Of a DNA stretch of 64,000 nucleotides, positions 1 through 7,672 are shown piece by piece. This DNA is from Desulfovibrio sp. OH1186_COT-070 (GTDB taxonomy: Bacteria > Desulfobacterota > Desulfovibrionia > Desulfovibrionales > Desulfovibrionaceae). The stretch covers positions 1-64,000 of the forward strand of contig NZ_RQYH01000008.1 in the NCBI RefSeq assembly GCF_003860215.1, read 5' to 3'. The number at the start of each line of letters is the position of its first letter. Position 1 is the stretch's first letter. The position numbers and the translations under genes are program-made. The notes under the pieces are model-generated. The model was not told the DNA's origin. It did no database searches and saw only the letters and a list, made by a program, of their open reading frames with translations.

Positions 1-64
1 GCTCTTGCTCGTCCACGGCGATAACCGGAACTTTCTTTTTTCCCTGCTCCTTGGTAAATTCCAT
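1..64 (-). CDS. 5' end of an unidentified gene, cut by the window edge
   Basis: An ATG at 64 on the minus strand follows an AAGGAAGG ribosome-binding site and opens a frame that runs off the left edge. Only 21 residues are visible. They begin MEFTKEQGKKK and are lysine-rich and charged, with no signal peptide. This is too little to name a family. The start is credible because of the ribosome-binding site, and a palindrome lies about 90 bases upstream at 151-169. Product unknown. Confidence 0.5.
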   Translation of the reverse strand, partial: MEFTKEQGKKKVPVIAVDEQE

Positions 65-99
65 CTGTAGCCTTCCTTGTTGGTCTGGGGGTTGATCGT

Positions 100-119
100 C
101 CTAACCAAAACCTAACCAA
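100..119. repeat. Short direct repeat CCTAACCAA x2
   Basis: CCTAACCAA occurs twice, at 100-108 and 111-119, so the repeat units are 11 bases apart. It lies just upstream of the start of the gene at the left edge. It could be a protein-binding site, but there is no independent support. Confidence 0.3.
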
Positions 120-150
120 CTTGGAGGGCTACGTCATTTTTCAAATCTGC

Positions 151-169
151 GAAACTTTCTGAAAGTTTC
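151..169. promoter_or_regulatory. Perfect palindrome, probable operator
   Basis: GAAACTTTC and its exact reverse complement GAAAGTTTC flank a single T. A 9-bp-arm, 19-bp palindrome of this geometry is typical of a dimeric repressor operator. It sits about 90 bases upstream of the leftmost gene. The region 65-302 holds no gene that I can support. Confidence 0.45.
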
Positions 170-302
170 ACGATTTCAACGAGATCTGTACTTCAACCAT
201 ATGAAATGGACAACAAATTTTTTGAAAAATCATCATAAAGGTGAATGTTTACTTGCCTGAACTGGCGGACGGATTTTGTGGCTTTGCTGTGGGGCGGCAG
301 GA

Positions 303-330
303 ACAACAAAGCCCCCTGTTGTCGGGGGCC
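303..330 (-). terminator. Rho-independent terminator of the small peptide gene
   Basis: Read on the minus strand, a GCCCCC/GGGGGC stem (311-329) closes a seven-base loop and is followed by TTTGTTGTT. It lies about 30 bases past the stop of the 28-residue peptide gene, which supports that gene being a real short transcript. Confidence 0.7.
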
Positions 331-360
331 GTGTGGTCAGAAGTTTGTGGTGTCGGGGTG

Positions 361-447
361 TCAGGAGTGCTTGCGGGTCAGGCCCGCCCACAGGCCAACG
401 CCTATCACCAGGACGCCGATAATTGCGTATGCAGTCCAGGCACTCAT
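361..447 (-). CDS. Predicted 28-residue single-pass membrane peptide
   Basis: A GGGAGG ribosome-binding site sits seven bases before an ATG at 447, and the frame closes with TGA after 28 codons. The peptide starts MSAWTAYAIIG. It has one hydrophobic stretch of about 18 residues (residues 5-23), then a short basic tail ending TRKHS, so it should span the inner membrane once with the tail in the cytoplasm. It has its own terminator (303-330) and AT-rich promoter-like sequence upstream. The size and layout resemble small accessory subunits of transporters or oxidases, but I cannot assign a family and no large membrane partner is adjacent. Role unknown. Confidence 0.55.
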   Translation of the reverse strand: MSAWTAYAIIGVLVIGVGLWAGLTRKHS

Positions 448-488
448 TTTTTCGCCTCCCATATGGTGAAAATATAACTATAACCATT

Positions 489-524
489 CTTTTGCGGGTT
501 GTCGAACTCTTTTGCAGGCTGTCG
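489..524. repeat. 16-bp near-identical direct repeat upstream of the small peptide gene
   Basis: CTTTTGCGGGTTGTCG (489-504) is repeated at 509-524 with two changes (CTTTTGCAGGCTGTCG). The units are 20 bases apart, about two helical turns. They lie 40-80 bases upstream of the 28-residue peptide start, where an activator would bind. Apart from this repeat and the hairpins at 679-743, the 448-760 stretch holds nothing I recognise. Confidence 0.45.
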
Positions 525-678
525 CGGGGTGGAAGGCGTTGCAATGCATCGGGGCAAAGCCGCATCACCTGTACAAGTGGATGTTCATGTGGAATTGTCA
601 TCCCCCCCGCCGTTGATCGTTTGCGCAGTGCTTTGCCCCGGCTGTTCCATGGCTCCCGCGAGGGGCTTTTTTGCATGC

Positions 679-743
679 AAAAATCCGGACGGCCCATTGC
701 GGGATGCCCGGATTTTTGGGTGCGGGGGCCGTGCGGCCCCCGC
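679..743 (-). terminator. Tandem hairpins after the porin gene
   Basis: Two hairpins follow the porin stop on the minus strand. The first has a GCGGGGGCC/GGCCCCCGC stem with a four-base loop (722-743). The second has AAAAATCCGG/CCGGATTTTT arms (679-688 and 708-717), and a short run of T follows a few bases on. Together they look like an efficient terminator for a highly expressed gene. Confidence 0.65.
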
Positions 744-760
744 AGGATTTGGCAAAAAGC

Positions 761-2335
761 CTAGAAGCTGTAGGCGAAGACCACCTGGGCCTTCCACATG
801 TCCTGCTTGGAGAACGTGCCGTTACCCGCGCCGCCGTTGTAGCCGCGCCGGGTCCAGGTGCCGTTGTCCATGCAGTTGATGACGTAGTCCAGTTCCAGAT
901 TCATTTCCAGGTTTTCGTAGATCTTGTAGGAGTTCACCAGGTTGAATTCCACAAGACCGTCGTGGGTGGTCAGGTACGGGCCTTCGTTGCCCCAGCCGCC
1001 GCGCCACGAATCGGCGTTGTTCATGTACTTGACCATGGAGGTGGAGTTGGTGCCGCCCCAGTAGGCCACGCGGAAGGTGTGGCTCAGATCTTCCACAAAG
1101 CTCATGTCGCGCAGTTGCGCGCCGATGCCCCACGTGCCGGCATAGCTCACAGCGTAGTCTTGGCGTCCCCAGCCCAAGTTGCCGTCGCCCAGGAAGGAGG
1201 TGAAGGAACCGCAGGGCACAATAGAAGGCATACGCTCGGAGCCGTTTTTCACATTGCCGTCGTCACCGCTGGCATACCAGCCGAAGATGCCGGGCACGCC
1301 CCAGTCCAGCTTGTATTCCACAAGGGCCTTGGCCAGCCAGCCCTGACGCTGGGTGCTGGCGCGATCCCAAGCGGTCGGATCAAGGCGCTTGGTCACGTTA
1401 TAGCGGCCCATGGCTTCGACATAGCCGTAATTGATGTCGAACTCGATGTTCAGGGGATCAAAGGCCGTGATGGCCACGGGCAAGCCGGCCCAGAACAGGG
1501 AGCCATAGTGTTTGCTGGTATTCCACGCGGCATTGGGAGTGAAGCCGGTGTTGAAGCCCGAGTAATAGCTCAGCAGGGAGGCATCCAGGAAGCCGTCAGC
1601 GGTGCCCCAGCCACCAGCAGCCGCCGGAGCGCCATAATTCCGCAGGGCGTTCTTGCCCATCATGCCGTACATGACCCAAGGCGTCACTTTCACGCCGTCA
1701 AAGGTCAGGGGCAGGGTCAGGGCAAAGAGGTCAATGTTGTCCAGATAGTTGGGCCTGTCCGTCCCTGTGCCGCCTGCACCGTTGAAGTTGTCGTTGACCG
1801 GGCGCGCCCAGAAGGCGGTGAGGCCCACGTTTTCGTTGAAGGCATAGCTGGCGGTCACGGCAGCCACATCACCATCAAACACGGCGGAGCCGCCGGCCAC
1901 GTTGGGCAGCACCAGCCCCTGAATGCCCATGCGGAACTTCAGGTCGGTCTGGGGCACGATCCAGTCGATATAGGCGCGCTTGACCTCCACGGCAACGCCG
2001 TCAGCACCCAGAGCACCACCGGCACCACGATTTGCAACGCCATTAGCACGCCCCCAAATTTGGTCACCGATTTCAAAATACACGGTGCCGGACAGGGCCT
2101 CGGAGGCCACGGCGTCCAACTGCAGGCGCACGCGCTGACGGGCGTCGAACACGTCGTCGTCATTGCTTTTCAGGCTCTGCTGACCGGGAGCCCTGGTGTG
2201 CCTGGTGGGGCTGGTGTCACTCACGCCAAAGCCCATGAGCCACTGGCCCTTGGCCTTGAAGTCAATGGCGCTGGCGCCGGTGGCCGCGCCGAAAACCAGG
2301 CCCGCAGCCAAAAGAAGCGTACAGATGCGTTTCAT
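761..2335 (-). CDS. Outer membrane trimeric porin, Desulfovibrio type
   Basis: The 524-residue protein has a clear Sec signal peptide (MKRICTLLLAAGLVFGAATG, cleaved near ASA-ID). The rest is rich in aromatic and glycine residues with alternating polarity, and it ends in a C-terminal phenylalanine (VVFAYSF), the usual mark of an outer membrane beta-barrel recognised by BAM. It matches my knowledge of the abundant homotrimeric porin of Desulfovibrio, a general diffusion channel. The start follows AGGAAGG. The gene stands alone between palindromic DNA upstream (2366-2453) and strong hairpins downstream, as expected for a highly expressed, regulated gene. Confidence 0.85.
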   Translation of the reverse strand: MKRICTLLLAAGLVFGAATGASAIDFKAKGQWLMGFGVSDTSPTRHTRAPGQQSLKSNDDDVFDARQRVRLQLDAVASEALSGTVYFEIGDQIWGRANGVANRGAGGALGADGVAVEVKRAYIDWIVPQTDLKFRMGIQGLVLPNVAGGSAVFDGDVAAVTASYAFNENVGLTAFWARPVNDNFNGAGGTGTDRPNYLDNIDLFALTLPLTFDGVKVTPWVMYGMMGKNALRNYGAPAAAGGWGTADGFLDASLLSYYSGFNTGFTPNAAWNTSKHYGSLFWAGLPVAITAFDPLNIEFDINYGYVEAMGRYNVTKRLDPTAWDRASTQRQGWLAKALVEYKLDWGVPGIFGWYASGDDGNVKNGSERMPSIVPCGSFTSFLGDGNLGWGRQDYAVSYAGTWGIGAQLRDMSFVEDLSHTFRVAYWGGTNSTSMVKYMNNADSWRGGWGNEGPYLTTHDGLVEFNLVNSYKIYENLEMNLELDYVINCMDNGTWTRRGYNGGAGNGTFSKQDMWKAQVVFAYSF

Positions 2336-2365
2336 GTTTTCCTTCCTCCATAAAGATTCTGATGG

Positions 2366-2385
2366 GGGTCAAAAATTTTTGACCC
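2366..2385. promoter_or_regulatory. Perfect 20-bp palindrome upstream of the porin gene
   Basis: GGGTC-AAAAATTTTT-GACCC is perfectly self-complementary, 31 bases before the porin start codon. It may be an operator in the porin leader. Alternatively, it may form an RNA hairpin ending transcription from the gpmI operon upstream. Confidence 0.45.
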
Positions 2386-2437
2386 GCTGACATGAAACGC
2401 ACCCTACACGGCTTTGCACCGCATGGCAAGAATTTTG

Positions 2438-2453
2438 GTAAAAAATTTTTTAC
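2438..2453. promoter_or_regulatory. Second palindrome upstream of the porin gene
   Basis: GTAAAAAATTTTTTAC is a perfect 16-bp palindrome sharing the AAAAATTTTT core of the element at 2366-2385. The two centres are 70 bases apart. A paired operator is possible, and so is an A-tract bend. It lies 20 bases past the stop of the zinc-ribbon gene. Confidence 0.4.
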
Positions 2454-2472
2454 TTTTCCTGCGGGCGCACAA

Positions 2473-2715
2473 TCACAGAAAATCGGGGTCTGCGGCTGCC
2501 CTGCCTTCGGCCAGCATGATGCGCACATAGTGCAGGCCGTGTTCGTCCACAGGGAGGATGGGAAAGTTCTGCCCGCAGGCCGGGCAGCGGATCATGCGCG
2601 GCTCGGTGGGGCTGGCCTGGGGAATGTGCTTGCCGCAGCCGGGGCAGGGATAGAAAAACAGGATTTCCATGCCGTCAGGAGCCACGGGCTGCACGGGGCG
2701 CTTGCGTTCAGTCAC
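2473..2715 (-). CDS. Small zinc-ribbon protein coupled to gpmI
   Basis: The 80-residue cytoplasmic protein carries two CxxC knuckles (CPGCGK near residue 24 and CPACGQ near residue 44), which together should bind one zinc ion as a rubredoxin-like or MJ0042-like ribbon. The start is a GTG whose codon overlaps the gpmI stop (GTGACTGA), so translation is probably coupled. No catalytic domain is present. The genomic link to gpmI and rsfS suggests a housekeeping role, possibly binding nucleic acid or protein, but nothing in the sequence says which. Function unknown. Confidence 0.7.
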   Translation of the reverse strand: MTERKRPVQPVAPDGMEILFFYPCPGCGKHIPQASPTEPRMIRCPACGQNFPILPVDEHGLHYVRIMLAEGRAAADPDFL

Positions 2716-4258
2716 GGTGCTCTCCTTCGCTCCCGCTGGCTGCCAGATTGCGGCCGGTCATGGCTTCTGGCAGGGGCACGCCCCACAGGCCGAGGATGGT
2801 GGGGGCCACGTCGCACAGCCTGCCGTTGCGCAGGGCGGGTGCGGGCGCGGCTGTGGCGTCCAGCAGGATGCAGGGCACGGGATTGGTGGTGTGGGCTGTG
2901 TGTGGGCGGCCGTTGGGGGTGAGCATGGTTTCGCAGTTGCCGTGGTCGGCAAGAATCAGCATGCGGCCCTGCCGCGCCTCCACGGCGGCGGCCATGCGCC
3001 CCACGCATTCGTCCACCACGCGGCAGGCCTCCACGGCGGCCTCCAGATTGCCGGTATGGCCCACCATGTCGCCGTTGGCCAGATTGCAGACCACAAGGTC
3101 ATGCTCCCCCCGGTTCCAGGCGTCGACAAATTTGTCCGTCACCTCGCGGGCGCTCATGGCCGGTTTCTGGTCATAGGTGCTCACGTCGCGCGGCGAGGCA
3201 ACAAGGATGCGCTCCTCGCCCGGAAAAGGCTCTTCCACGCCGCCGTTGAAAAAATAGGTGACGTGGGCGTATTTTTCTGTTTCTGCCAGGCGCAGCTGGC
3301 GCAGTCCCAAGCGGGAGATCACCTCGCCCAGGCCCATGCCCGCCGCCTCCTTGGGAAAGGCCACGGGAATGCCGAAATCTGCCTCATAGGGCGTCATGGA
3401 GGCCATGCCCGTCAGCGCGGGCAGCCTGCCCCGGTCAAAATCGGCAAAATCCCGCGCCAGAAAAGCCCGCCCCAACTGGCGCATGCGGTCTGCCCGAAAG
3501 TTGAACAAAAAGAGCCCGTCACCGTCGGCCATGCCCGGAGCGTCTCCACCGGCAAAGGCCACGGGCGCAATGAATTCGTCCGTAACGCCCTGCTGGTAGG
3601 AGGCGGCCACCACTGCCGCCGGGTCCTGGTCTGTCAGAGGCTGGCCGTGCACCAGCGCCTCCCACGCCCGCTGCACGCGCTCCCAGCGCCGGTCACGGTC
3701 CATGGCATAAAAGCGCCCGGCCAGACTGGCAATGCGCGCCAGAGGTTGCGCCTCAAGAAAGGCTTGCAGGCGGCGTACAAAGTCCGCGCCGCTGTGGGGG
3801 TCGCAGTCCCGCCCGTCCATGAAGCAGTGGATGCGCACGGGAATCCGGGCCTCATGGCACAGGGAGCACAGGGCTTCGAGGTGGCGGATGTGGCTGTGCA
3901 CGCCGCCGTCCGAGAGCAGGCCCGCCAGATGCAGCCTGCCGCCGCTGCGGCGCACAGCGTCCAGCAACGCGCCAAATGCGGCGTTGGCGGCAAGGGAGCC
4001 GTCTTCCAGGGCGAGGTCGATGCGGGTCATGTCCTGATAGATCACGCGGCCCGCCCCGATGTTCAGGTGCCCCACTTCGGAATTGCCCATATAGCCATCG
4101 GGCAGGCCCACGTCCCGGCCGGATGCCGAAAGGCGCGCGTGGGCGCAACGCGCCGTGAGGGCATCAAGGTGGGGAGTTGCGGCCAGCCAGGGGGCGTTGC
4201 CCGGCCCGGGAGGGGCCATGCCCCAACCGTCAAGAATGAGCAGAAGGGTAGGGGTCAT
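2708..4258 (-). CDS. gpmI: 2,3-bisphosphoglycerate-independent phosphoglycerate mutase
   Basis: The 516-residue enzyme interconverts 3- and 2-phosphoglycerate in glycolysis and gluconeogenesis using two manganese ions and a phosphoserine intermediate. The N-terminal LLILDGWG holds the metal ligand Asp10, and GNSEVGHLNIGAG holds the catalytic serine (residue 60). The length is normal for the alkaline-phosphatase-superfamily iPGM. The frame stays open further upstream, but the ATG at 4258 gives the canonical N-terminus and overlaps the rsfS stop (ATGA). It therefore sits in an rsfS-gpmI-zinc ribbon operon with coupling at both junctions. Confidence 0.95.
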   Translation of the reverse strand: MTPTLLLILDGWGMAPPGPGNAPWLAATPHLDALTARCAHARLSASGRDVGLPDGYMGNSEVGHLNIGAGRVIYQDMTRIDLALEDGSLAANAAFGALLDAVRRSGGRLHLAGLLSDGGVHSHIRHLEALCSLCHEARIPVRIHCFMDGRDCDPHSGADFVRRLQAFLEAQPLARIASLAGRFYAMDRDRRWERVQRAWEALVHGQPLTDQDPAAVVAASYQQGVTDEFIAPVAFAGGDAPGMADGDGLFLFNFRADRMRQLGRAFLARDFADFDRGRLPALTGMASMTPYEADFGIPVAFPKEAAGMGLGEVISRLGLRQLRLAETEKYAHVTYFFNGGVEEPFPGEERILVASPRDVSTYDQKPAMSAREVTDKFVDAWNRGEHDLVVCNLANGDMVGHTGNLEAAVEACRVVDECVGRMAAAVEARQGRMLILADHGNCETMLTPNGRPHTAHTTNPVPCILLDATAAPAPALRNGRLCDVAPTILGLWGVPLPEAMTGRNLAASGSEGEHRD

Positions 4259-4698
4259 GCCTGTTCGCCTTCGGGTTCGGAGGTTGCGGACGGAGACGGC
4301 GCGGCCCTGCGCGCGGAAACCTGCGCCCAGAGGGCCTCCAGATTGTACATTTCGCGCGTGGATTCCAGAAAGATATTGACGACCATGTCGTTCATGTCCA
4401 CCAATATCCACTGGCCTGCGGCATGGCCCTCGGTGCGCAGATATTCGTAATTGCGCTCCCGGCACAGTTGCCCCACGCCGTCGGCCAGGCTCTGGGCCTG
4501 CCGCACGGAACCTGCGCTGGCAATGACCAGAGCCTCGGTAAAGCCGGACCGGCCAGCCAGATCCAGGCTGACCACCTGCGCGGCCTTGTGATCTTCAAGC
4601 CAGCGGACCACATCCGCCACCTTGTCGCACAGGGGAGTGGATGAAAAGCGCCGCGCGCTGCCGGCAGCCGCCGGAGAAGTCTGCATGATTTTTTTCAT
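4255..4698 (-). CDS. rsfS: Ribosomal silencing factor RsfS
   Basis: The 147-residue protein contains the RsfS/Iojap fold. Residues from about 20 carry the typical pattern of a helix rich in charged residues, followed by [23 protein letters not shown] and [16 protein letters not shown]. RsfS binds ribosomal protein L14 and blocks subunit joining during starvation. The N-terminal 20 and C-terminal 20 residues are extensions beyond the core. Two in-frame ATGs (4698 and 4686) are possible; the first has AGGG three bases before it. The stop overlaps the gpmI start. Confidence 0.9.
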   Translation of the reverse strand: MKKIMQTSPAAAGSARRFSSTPLCDKVADVVRWLEDHKAAQVVSLDLAGRSGFTEALVIASAGSVRQAQSLADGVGQLCRERNYEYLRTEGHAAGQWILVDMNDMVVNIFLESTREMYNLEALWAQVSARRAAPSPSATSEPEGEQA

Positions 4699-4865
4699 GC
4701 ACCCTGCTTACCGCAAACTTGCCCCAAGGGCAATGCGCGCGGCGGGGGGGCCTTGTGCCGCTGGCCCGGAAATCCGGGTGCGCGGCAGGGGCAGGGCGTG
4801 TATTGACCCCGGCCCCGCATTGCGGCAAAAGATGCCGTAGCGCCAGCAACGCAAGGAGAAAGCCC

Positions 4866-6170
4866 GTGCTTTTTGATATCAGACAGGAAACCCTGCCCCG
4901 CGAAGATCTGGAAGCCCTGCAACTGCGCCGCCTGCGCGATTTGTGCGGCCGCATCCACGCCAATGTGCCCTTTTACCGCAAACGCTTTGAGGAGGCGGGC
5001 ATCAGCCCCGCGTCCATCAATTCGCTGGCGGACCTGCGGCTGCTGCCCTTCACGGAAAAGCAGGACCTGCGCGACTATTATCCTTTTGGCCTGTTTGCCG
5101 TGCCCAGGGACCATATCGTGCGGCTGCACGCCTCCAGCGGAACCACGGGCAAGGCTGTGGTGGTGGGCTATACGGCCCGCGACCTCGACCACTGGGCCGA
5201 AGTCATGGCCCGCAGCATGGCCGCAGCCGGAGTGAACCATGCCGATGTGGTGCATGTGGCCTACGGCTACGGCCTGTTTACCGGAGGGCTTGGCGCGCAC
5301 TACGGCGCGGAGCGCGTCGGCGCCACGGTGGTGCCCGCCTCGGGCGGGGCCACGCGGCGACAGGCGCATCTGCTGCGCGATTTCGGCGCTACGGTGCTCT
5401 GCGCCACGCCGTCGTATGCCCTGCACCTCTGGGAAGCCGCGCGGGAAACCGGCGTGGACTTTGCGACCCTGCCCCTGCGGGTGGGGATTTTCGGCGCGGA
5501 GCCGTGGTCCGAAGGCATGCGCCGGGATATTGAGGAAAAAATGGGCATCACTGCCATCAATATTTACGGCCTGTCGGAAATCATGGGGCCGGGCGTGGCC
5601 AGCGAATGCGCGGAGGCCAGACAGGGCATGCACCTCTGGGAAGACCATTTTCTGCCCGAAATCATTGATCCCGTCACAGGAGAGCAACTCCCCCCCGGCG
5701 AAGTGGGCGAACTGGTGCTGACCACGCTCACCAAGGAGGGCATTCCCCTGCTGCGCTACCGCACCCGCGACCTGACCAGCCTGGACTACACCCCCTGCCG
5801 TTGCGGGCGCACCCATGTGCGCATAGGGCGCATACAGGGCCGCAGCGACGACATGCTCATCATCCGCGGGGTCAACGTCTTCCCGCAGCAGATTGAGGGC
5901 ATTCTCATGGAAAGCGAGGGGCTTTCCCCCAACTACCAGATCATCGTGGACAGGGTGGACAATCTGGATACGCTGGAAGTGCACGTTGAGATGGACGAAA
6001 ACCTCTTTGCCGATGAAATCCGCAAACTGCAGATGCTCGAAAAACGCCTGCAAAAAAATATCAAGGAATTTCTGGGCGTCACAGCCAGAGTGCGCCTTGC
6101 GGAACCGCGCTCCATAGAGCGCTCCGAAGGCAAGGCCCGGCGCATTGTGGACAAACGCCCCAGGGATTGA
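4866..6170 (+). CDS. Phenylacetate-CoA-ligase-like AMP-forming acyl-CoA ligase
   Basis: The 434-residue enzyme belongs to the PaaK branch of the ANL superfamily. It shows the P-loop-like [14 protein letters not shown] near residue 95, [16 protein letters not shown] near residue 235, and YRTRDLTS before a small C-terminal domain. It should adenylate an aryl or acyl acid and transfer it to CoA. In anaerobes such proteins often activate phenylacetate or indoleacetate released from amino acids, but the substrate cannot be read from sequence. The GTG at 4866 is chosen because AAGGAG lies seven bases before it and the conserved N-terminus starts there. No other aromatic-degradation genes are adjacent. 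Confidence 0.85.
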   Translation: MLFDIRQETLPREDLEALQLRRLRDLCGRIHANVPFYRKRFEEAGISPASINSLADLRLLPFTEKQDLRDYYPFGLFAVPRDHIVRLHASSGTTGKAVVVGYTARDLDHWAEVMARSMAAAGVNHADVVHVAYGYGLFTGGLGAHYGAERVGATVVPASGGATRRQAHLLRDFGATVLCATPSYALHLWEAARETGVDFATLPLRVGIFGAEPWSEGMRRDIEEKMGITAINIYGLSEIMGPGVASECAEARQGMHLWEDHFLPEIIDPVTGEQLPPGEVGELVLTTLTKEGIPLLRYRTRDLTSLDYTPCRCGRTHVRIGRIQGRSDDMLIIRGVNVFPQQIEGILMESEGLSPNYQIIVDRVDNLDTLEVHVEMDENLFADEIRKLQMLEKRLQKNIKEFLGVTARVRLAEPRSIERSEGKARRIVDKRPRD

Positions 6171-6206
6171 GCGCGGGCGGCGTTGGCGAAAAGACGCGCG
6201 AAGAGC

Positions 6207-6235
6207 TTGACAGGTTCCGGCAGAAGGAGTAAATA
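6207..6235 (+). promoter_or_regulatory. Sigma-70 promoter of the tRNA cluster
   Basis: TTGACA (6207-6212) and TAAATA (6230-6235) are 17 bases apart. They end 10 bases before the first tRNA-Gly, where a tRNA promoter is expected. Confidence 0.6.
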
Positions 6236-6245
6236 TTTGTTTTGT

Positions 6246-6320
<75 letters not shown>

Positions 6321-6339
6321 CTTTTTTTCCGGTTTTTTC

Positions 6340-6414
<75 letters not shown>

Positions 6415-6437
6415 AAAGGATTTTTCAGCTACAGATT

Positions 6438-6512
<75 letters not shown>

Positions 6513-6517
6513 CCCTT

Positions 6518-6592
6518 GCGGGAATAACTCAACGGTAGAGTGTCAGCTTCCCAAGCTGAAGGTTGCGGGTTCAAATCCCGTTTCCCGCTCCA
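6518..6592 (+). tRNA. tRNA-Gly (CCC)
   Basis: The acceptor stem is GCGGGAA/TTCCCGC, the anticodon loop TTCCCAA reads CCC, and CCA is encoded. Only five bases separate it from the preceding tRNA. It is the last gene of the cluster, and the toxin-antitoxin locus begins about 115 bases on. Confidence 0.97.
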
Positions 6593-6677
6593 GGAAGATC
6601 CACAGGCTGCGTCAAAAAACGTGGCCTGTTTTTTGTTTGTCCCCCTTTTTGAGGGAGACCCCCCAAAAAATTGCTTG

Positions 6678-6702
6678 CCATAGTCCCATTTTGGGACTAT
6701 GG
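6678..6702. promoter_or_regulatory. Palindromic operator of the higBA locus
   Basis: Perfect 10-bp arms CCATAGTCCC and GGGACTATGG flank ATTTT, ending seven bases before the toxin start codon. Type II antitoxins repress their own operons at such palindromes, so this is probably the HigA or HigBA operator. Confidence 0.7.
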
Positions 6703-6709
6703 TTTGTCC

Positions 6710-7012
6710 ATGAGAATAGTCGCTGTTTCGACTCTGAAAAGATTTTGGGAGAACCATGCTGCCTGTACGGACGCCAAGGCTCCACTTGAGGCGTGGTATG
6801 CCTTTGCGGGCAAGGCTGACTGGGCTTCCCCGGCAGACGTCAAAAAGGATTTCGGAAGCGCAAGCATTCTCAAGGACGGGCGCGTGGTCTTCAACATTGC
6901 CGGGAACAAATACCGGCTTGTGGTCAGGATAAACTATCCTTACCGCGTCGTGTATATCCGTTTCATCGGTACCCATGTTCAGTATGATGCCATTGATGCA
7001 CAAACAATATGA
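6710..7012 (+). CDS. higB: HigB-family toxin (mRNA interferase)
   Basis: The 100-residue protein begins MRIVAVSTLKRFW and carries the family signature NIAGNKYRLVVRINY followed by VYIRFIGTHVQYDAID at the C-terminus. HigB-type toxins of this group cleave mRNA at the ribosome and are neutralised by the antitoxin encoded just downstream. The ATG at 6710 is chosen because it gives the family N-terminus and follows the operator palindrome. The toxin-first gene order and the short overlap region with the antitoxin are typical of hig loci. It lies next to the tRNA cluster, a common insertion place. Confidence 0.85.
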   Translation: MRIVAVSTLKRFWENHAACTDAKAPLEAWYAFAGKADWASPADVKKDFGSASILKDGRVVFNIAGNKYRLVVRINYPYRVVYIRFIGTHVQYDAIDAQTI

Positions 7013-7023
7013 GGAAAAACACC

Positions 7024-7389
7024 ATGCATATCAAGCCTGTCCGTACCGAAGATGATTACCGCGAGGCTTTGCGCCGTATGGAAATGCTTATGGACGCTGA
7101 AGCCGGAACGCCTGAAGGCGACCAACTTGAAGTTCTGGCAACACTGGTGGAAGCCTATGAACGCAAGGCGTACCCCATGGATATTCCCGATCCGGTAGAG
7201 ACCATCAAATTTCATATGGAACGTAGCGGGATGACGCCCAAAGACCTGAAGCCCATGATAGGTAATCTGAACCGCGTTTATGAGGTGCTGAATCACACGC
7301 GCCCGCTTACCCTGTCCATGATTCGGAAGCTGCACAGTGGGCTTGGAATTCCTGCCGAGAGTCTGATCAAGGCATCTGTTCACGCATAG
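7024..7389 (+). CDS. higA: HigA-family antitoxin with helix-turn-helix
   Basis: The protein of about 121 residues binds and neutralises HigB and represses the operon. Its C-terminal half (PVETIKFHMERSGMTPKDLK, then a stretch ending PLTLSMIRKLHSGLGIPAESLI) is the XRE-like DNA-binding domain of HigA antitoxins, and the N-terminal half is acidic and helical. I prefer the ATG at 7024, preceded by GAGGA at a normal distance. An ATG at 7009 overlaps the toxin stop (ATGA) but has no ribosome-binding site. Downstream lies a strong terminator at 7497-7544. Confidence 0.85.
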   Translation: MHIKPVRTEDDYREALRRMEMLMDAEAGTPEGDQLEVLATLVEAYERKAYPMDIPDPVETIKFHMERSGMTPKDLKPMIGNLNRVYEVLNHTRPLTLSMIRKLHSGLGIPAESLIKASVHA

Positions 7390-7496
7390 GCCATGCCTCT
7401 ACCCTGTATGTTTTCAATGTTCTGTCTTTCTCCTCGTGTAATCCCCCAAAAAATGGTAGCATTTGAAAGTAGAATTTCCCATACTCATGAAGCGCA

Positions 7497-7544
7497 CAAC
7501 GAAAAAAGCCATCCGGAAATTTTCCCAGATGGCTTTTTTCGTTG
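7497..7544. terminator. Strong bidirectional terminator
   Basis: A 17-bp perfect stem (7497-7513 with 7528-7544) contains AAAAAAGCCATC and GATGGCTTTTTT around a 14-base loop. The A and T runs make it a terminator in both directions. It separates higBA on the plus strand from tRNA-Pro on the minus strand. Confidence 0.85.
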
Positions 7545-7554
7545 TTTTTTGTGC

Positions 7555-7631
7555 TGGTCGGGATGAAAGGATTTGAACCTTCGACCCCTTGAACCCCATT
7601 CAAGTGCGCTCCCAGACTGCGCTACATCCCG
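7555..7631 (-). tRNA. tRNA-Pro (GGG)
   Basis: Read on the minus strand, the acceptor stem is CGGGATG/CATCCCG and the anticodon loop ATGGGGT reads GGG. The T-loop is TTCAAAT and ACCA is encoded. It starts 16 bases past the branching-enzyme stop and is followed by the terminator at 7497-7544. Confidence 0.96.
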
Positions 7632-7643
7632 ACGCAACACAAA

Positions 7644-7672
7644 TTTTTATGTTGCAGGGCAGAGATTGTCAA
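7644..7672 (-). promoter_or_regulatory. tRNA-Pro promoter inside the 3' end of the branching enzyme gene
   Basis: On the minus strand TTGACA (7672-7667) and TAAAAA (7649-7644) are 17 bases apart. They end 12 bases before the tRNA-Pro 5' end. The promoter overlaps the last codons and stop of the branching enzyme gene. Confidence 0.6.

Noticed and set aside
671-2353. A 560-codon open frame antisense to the porin gene, and similar long antisense frames at 2669-4450, 4695-6353, 8085-9311 and 9855-11393
   Set aside because: They mirror codon bias of GC-rich genes on the other strand, show no family motifs, and lack ribosome-binding sites.
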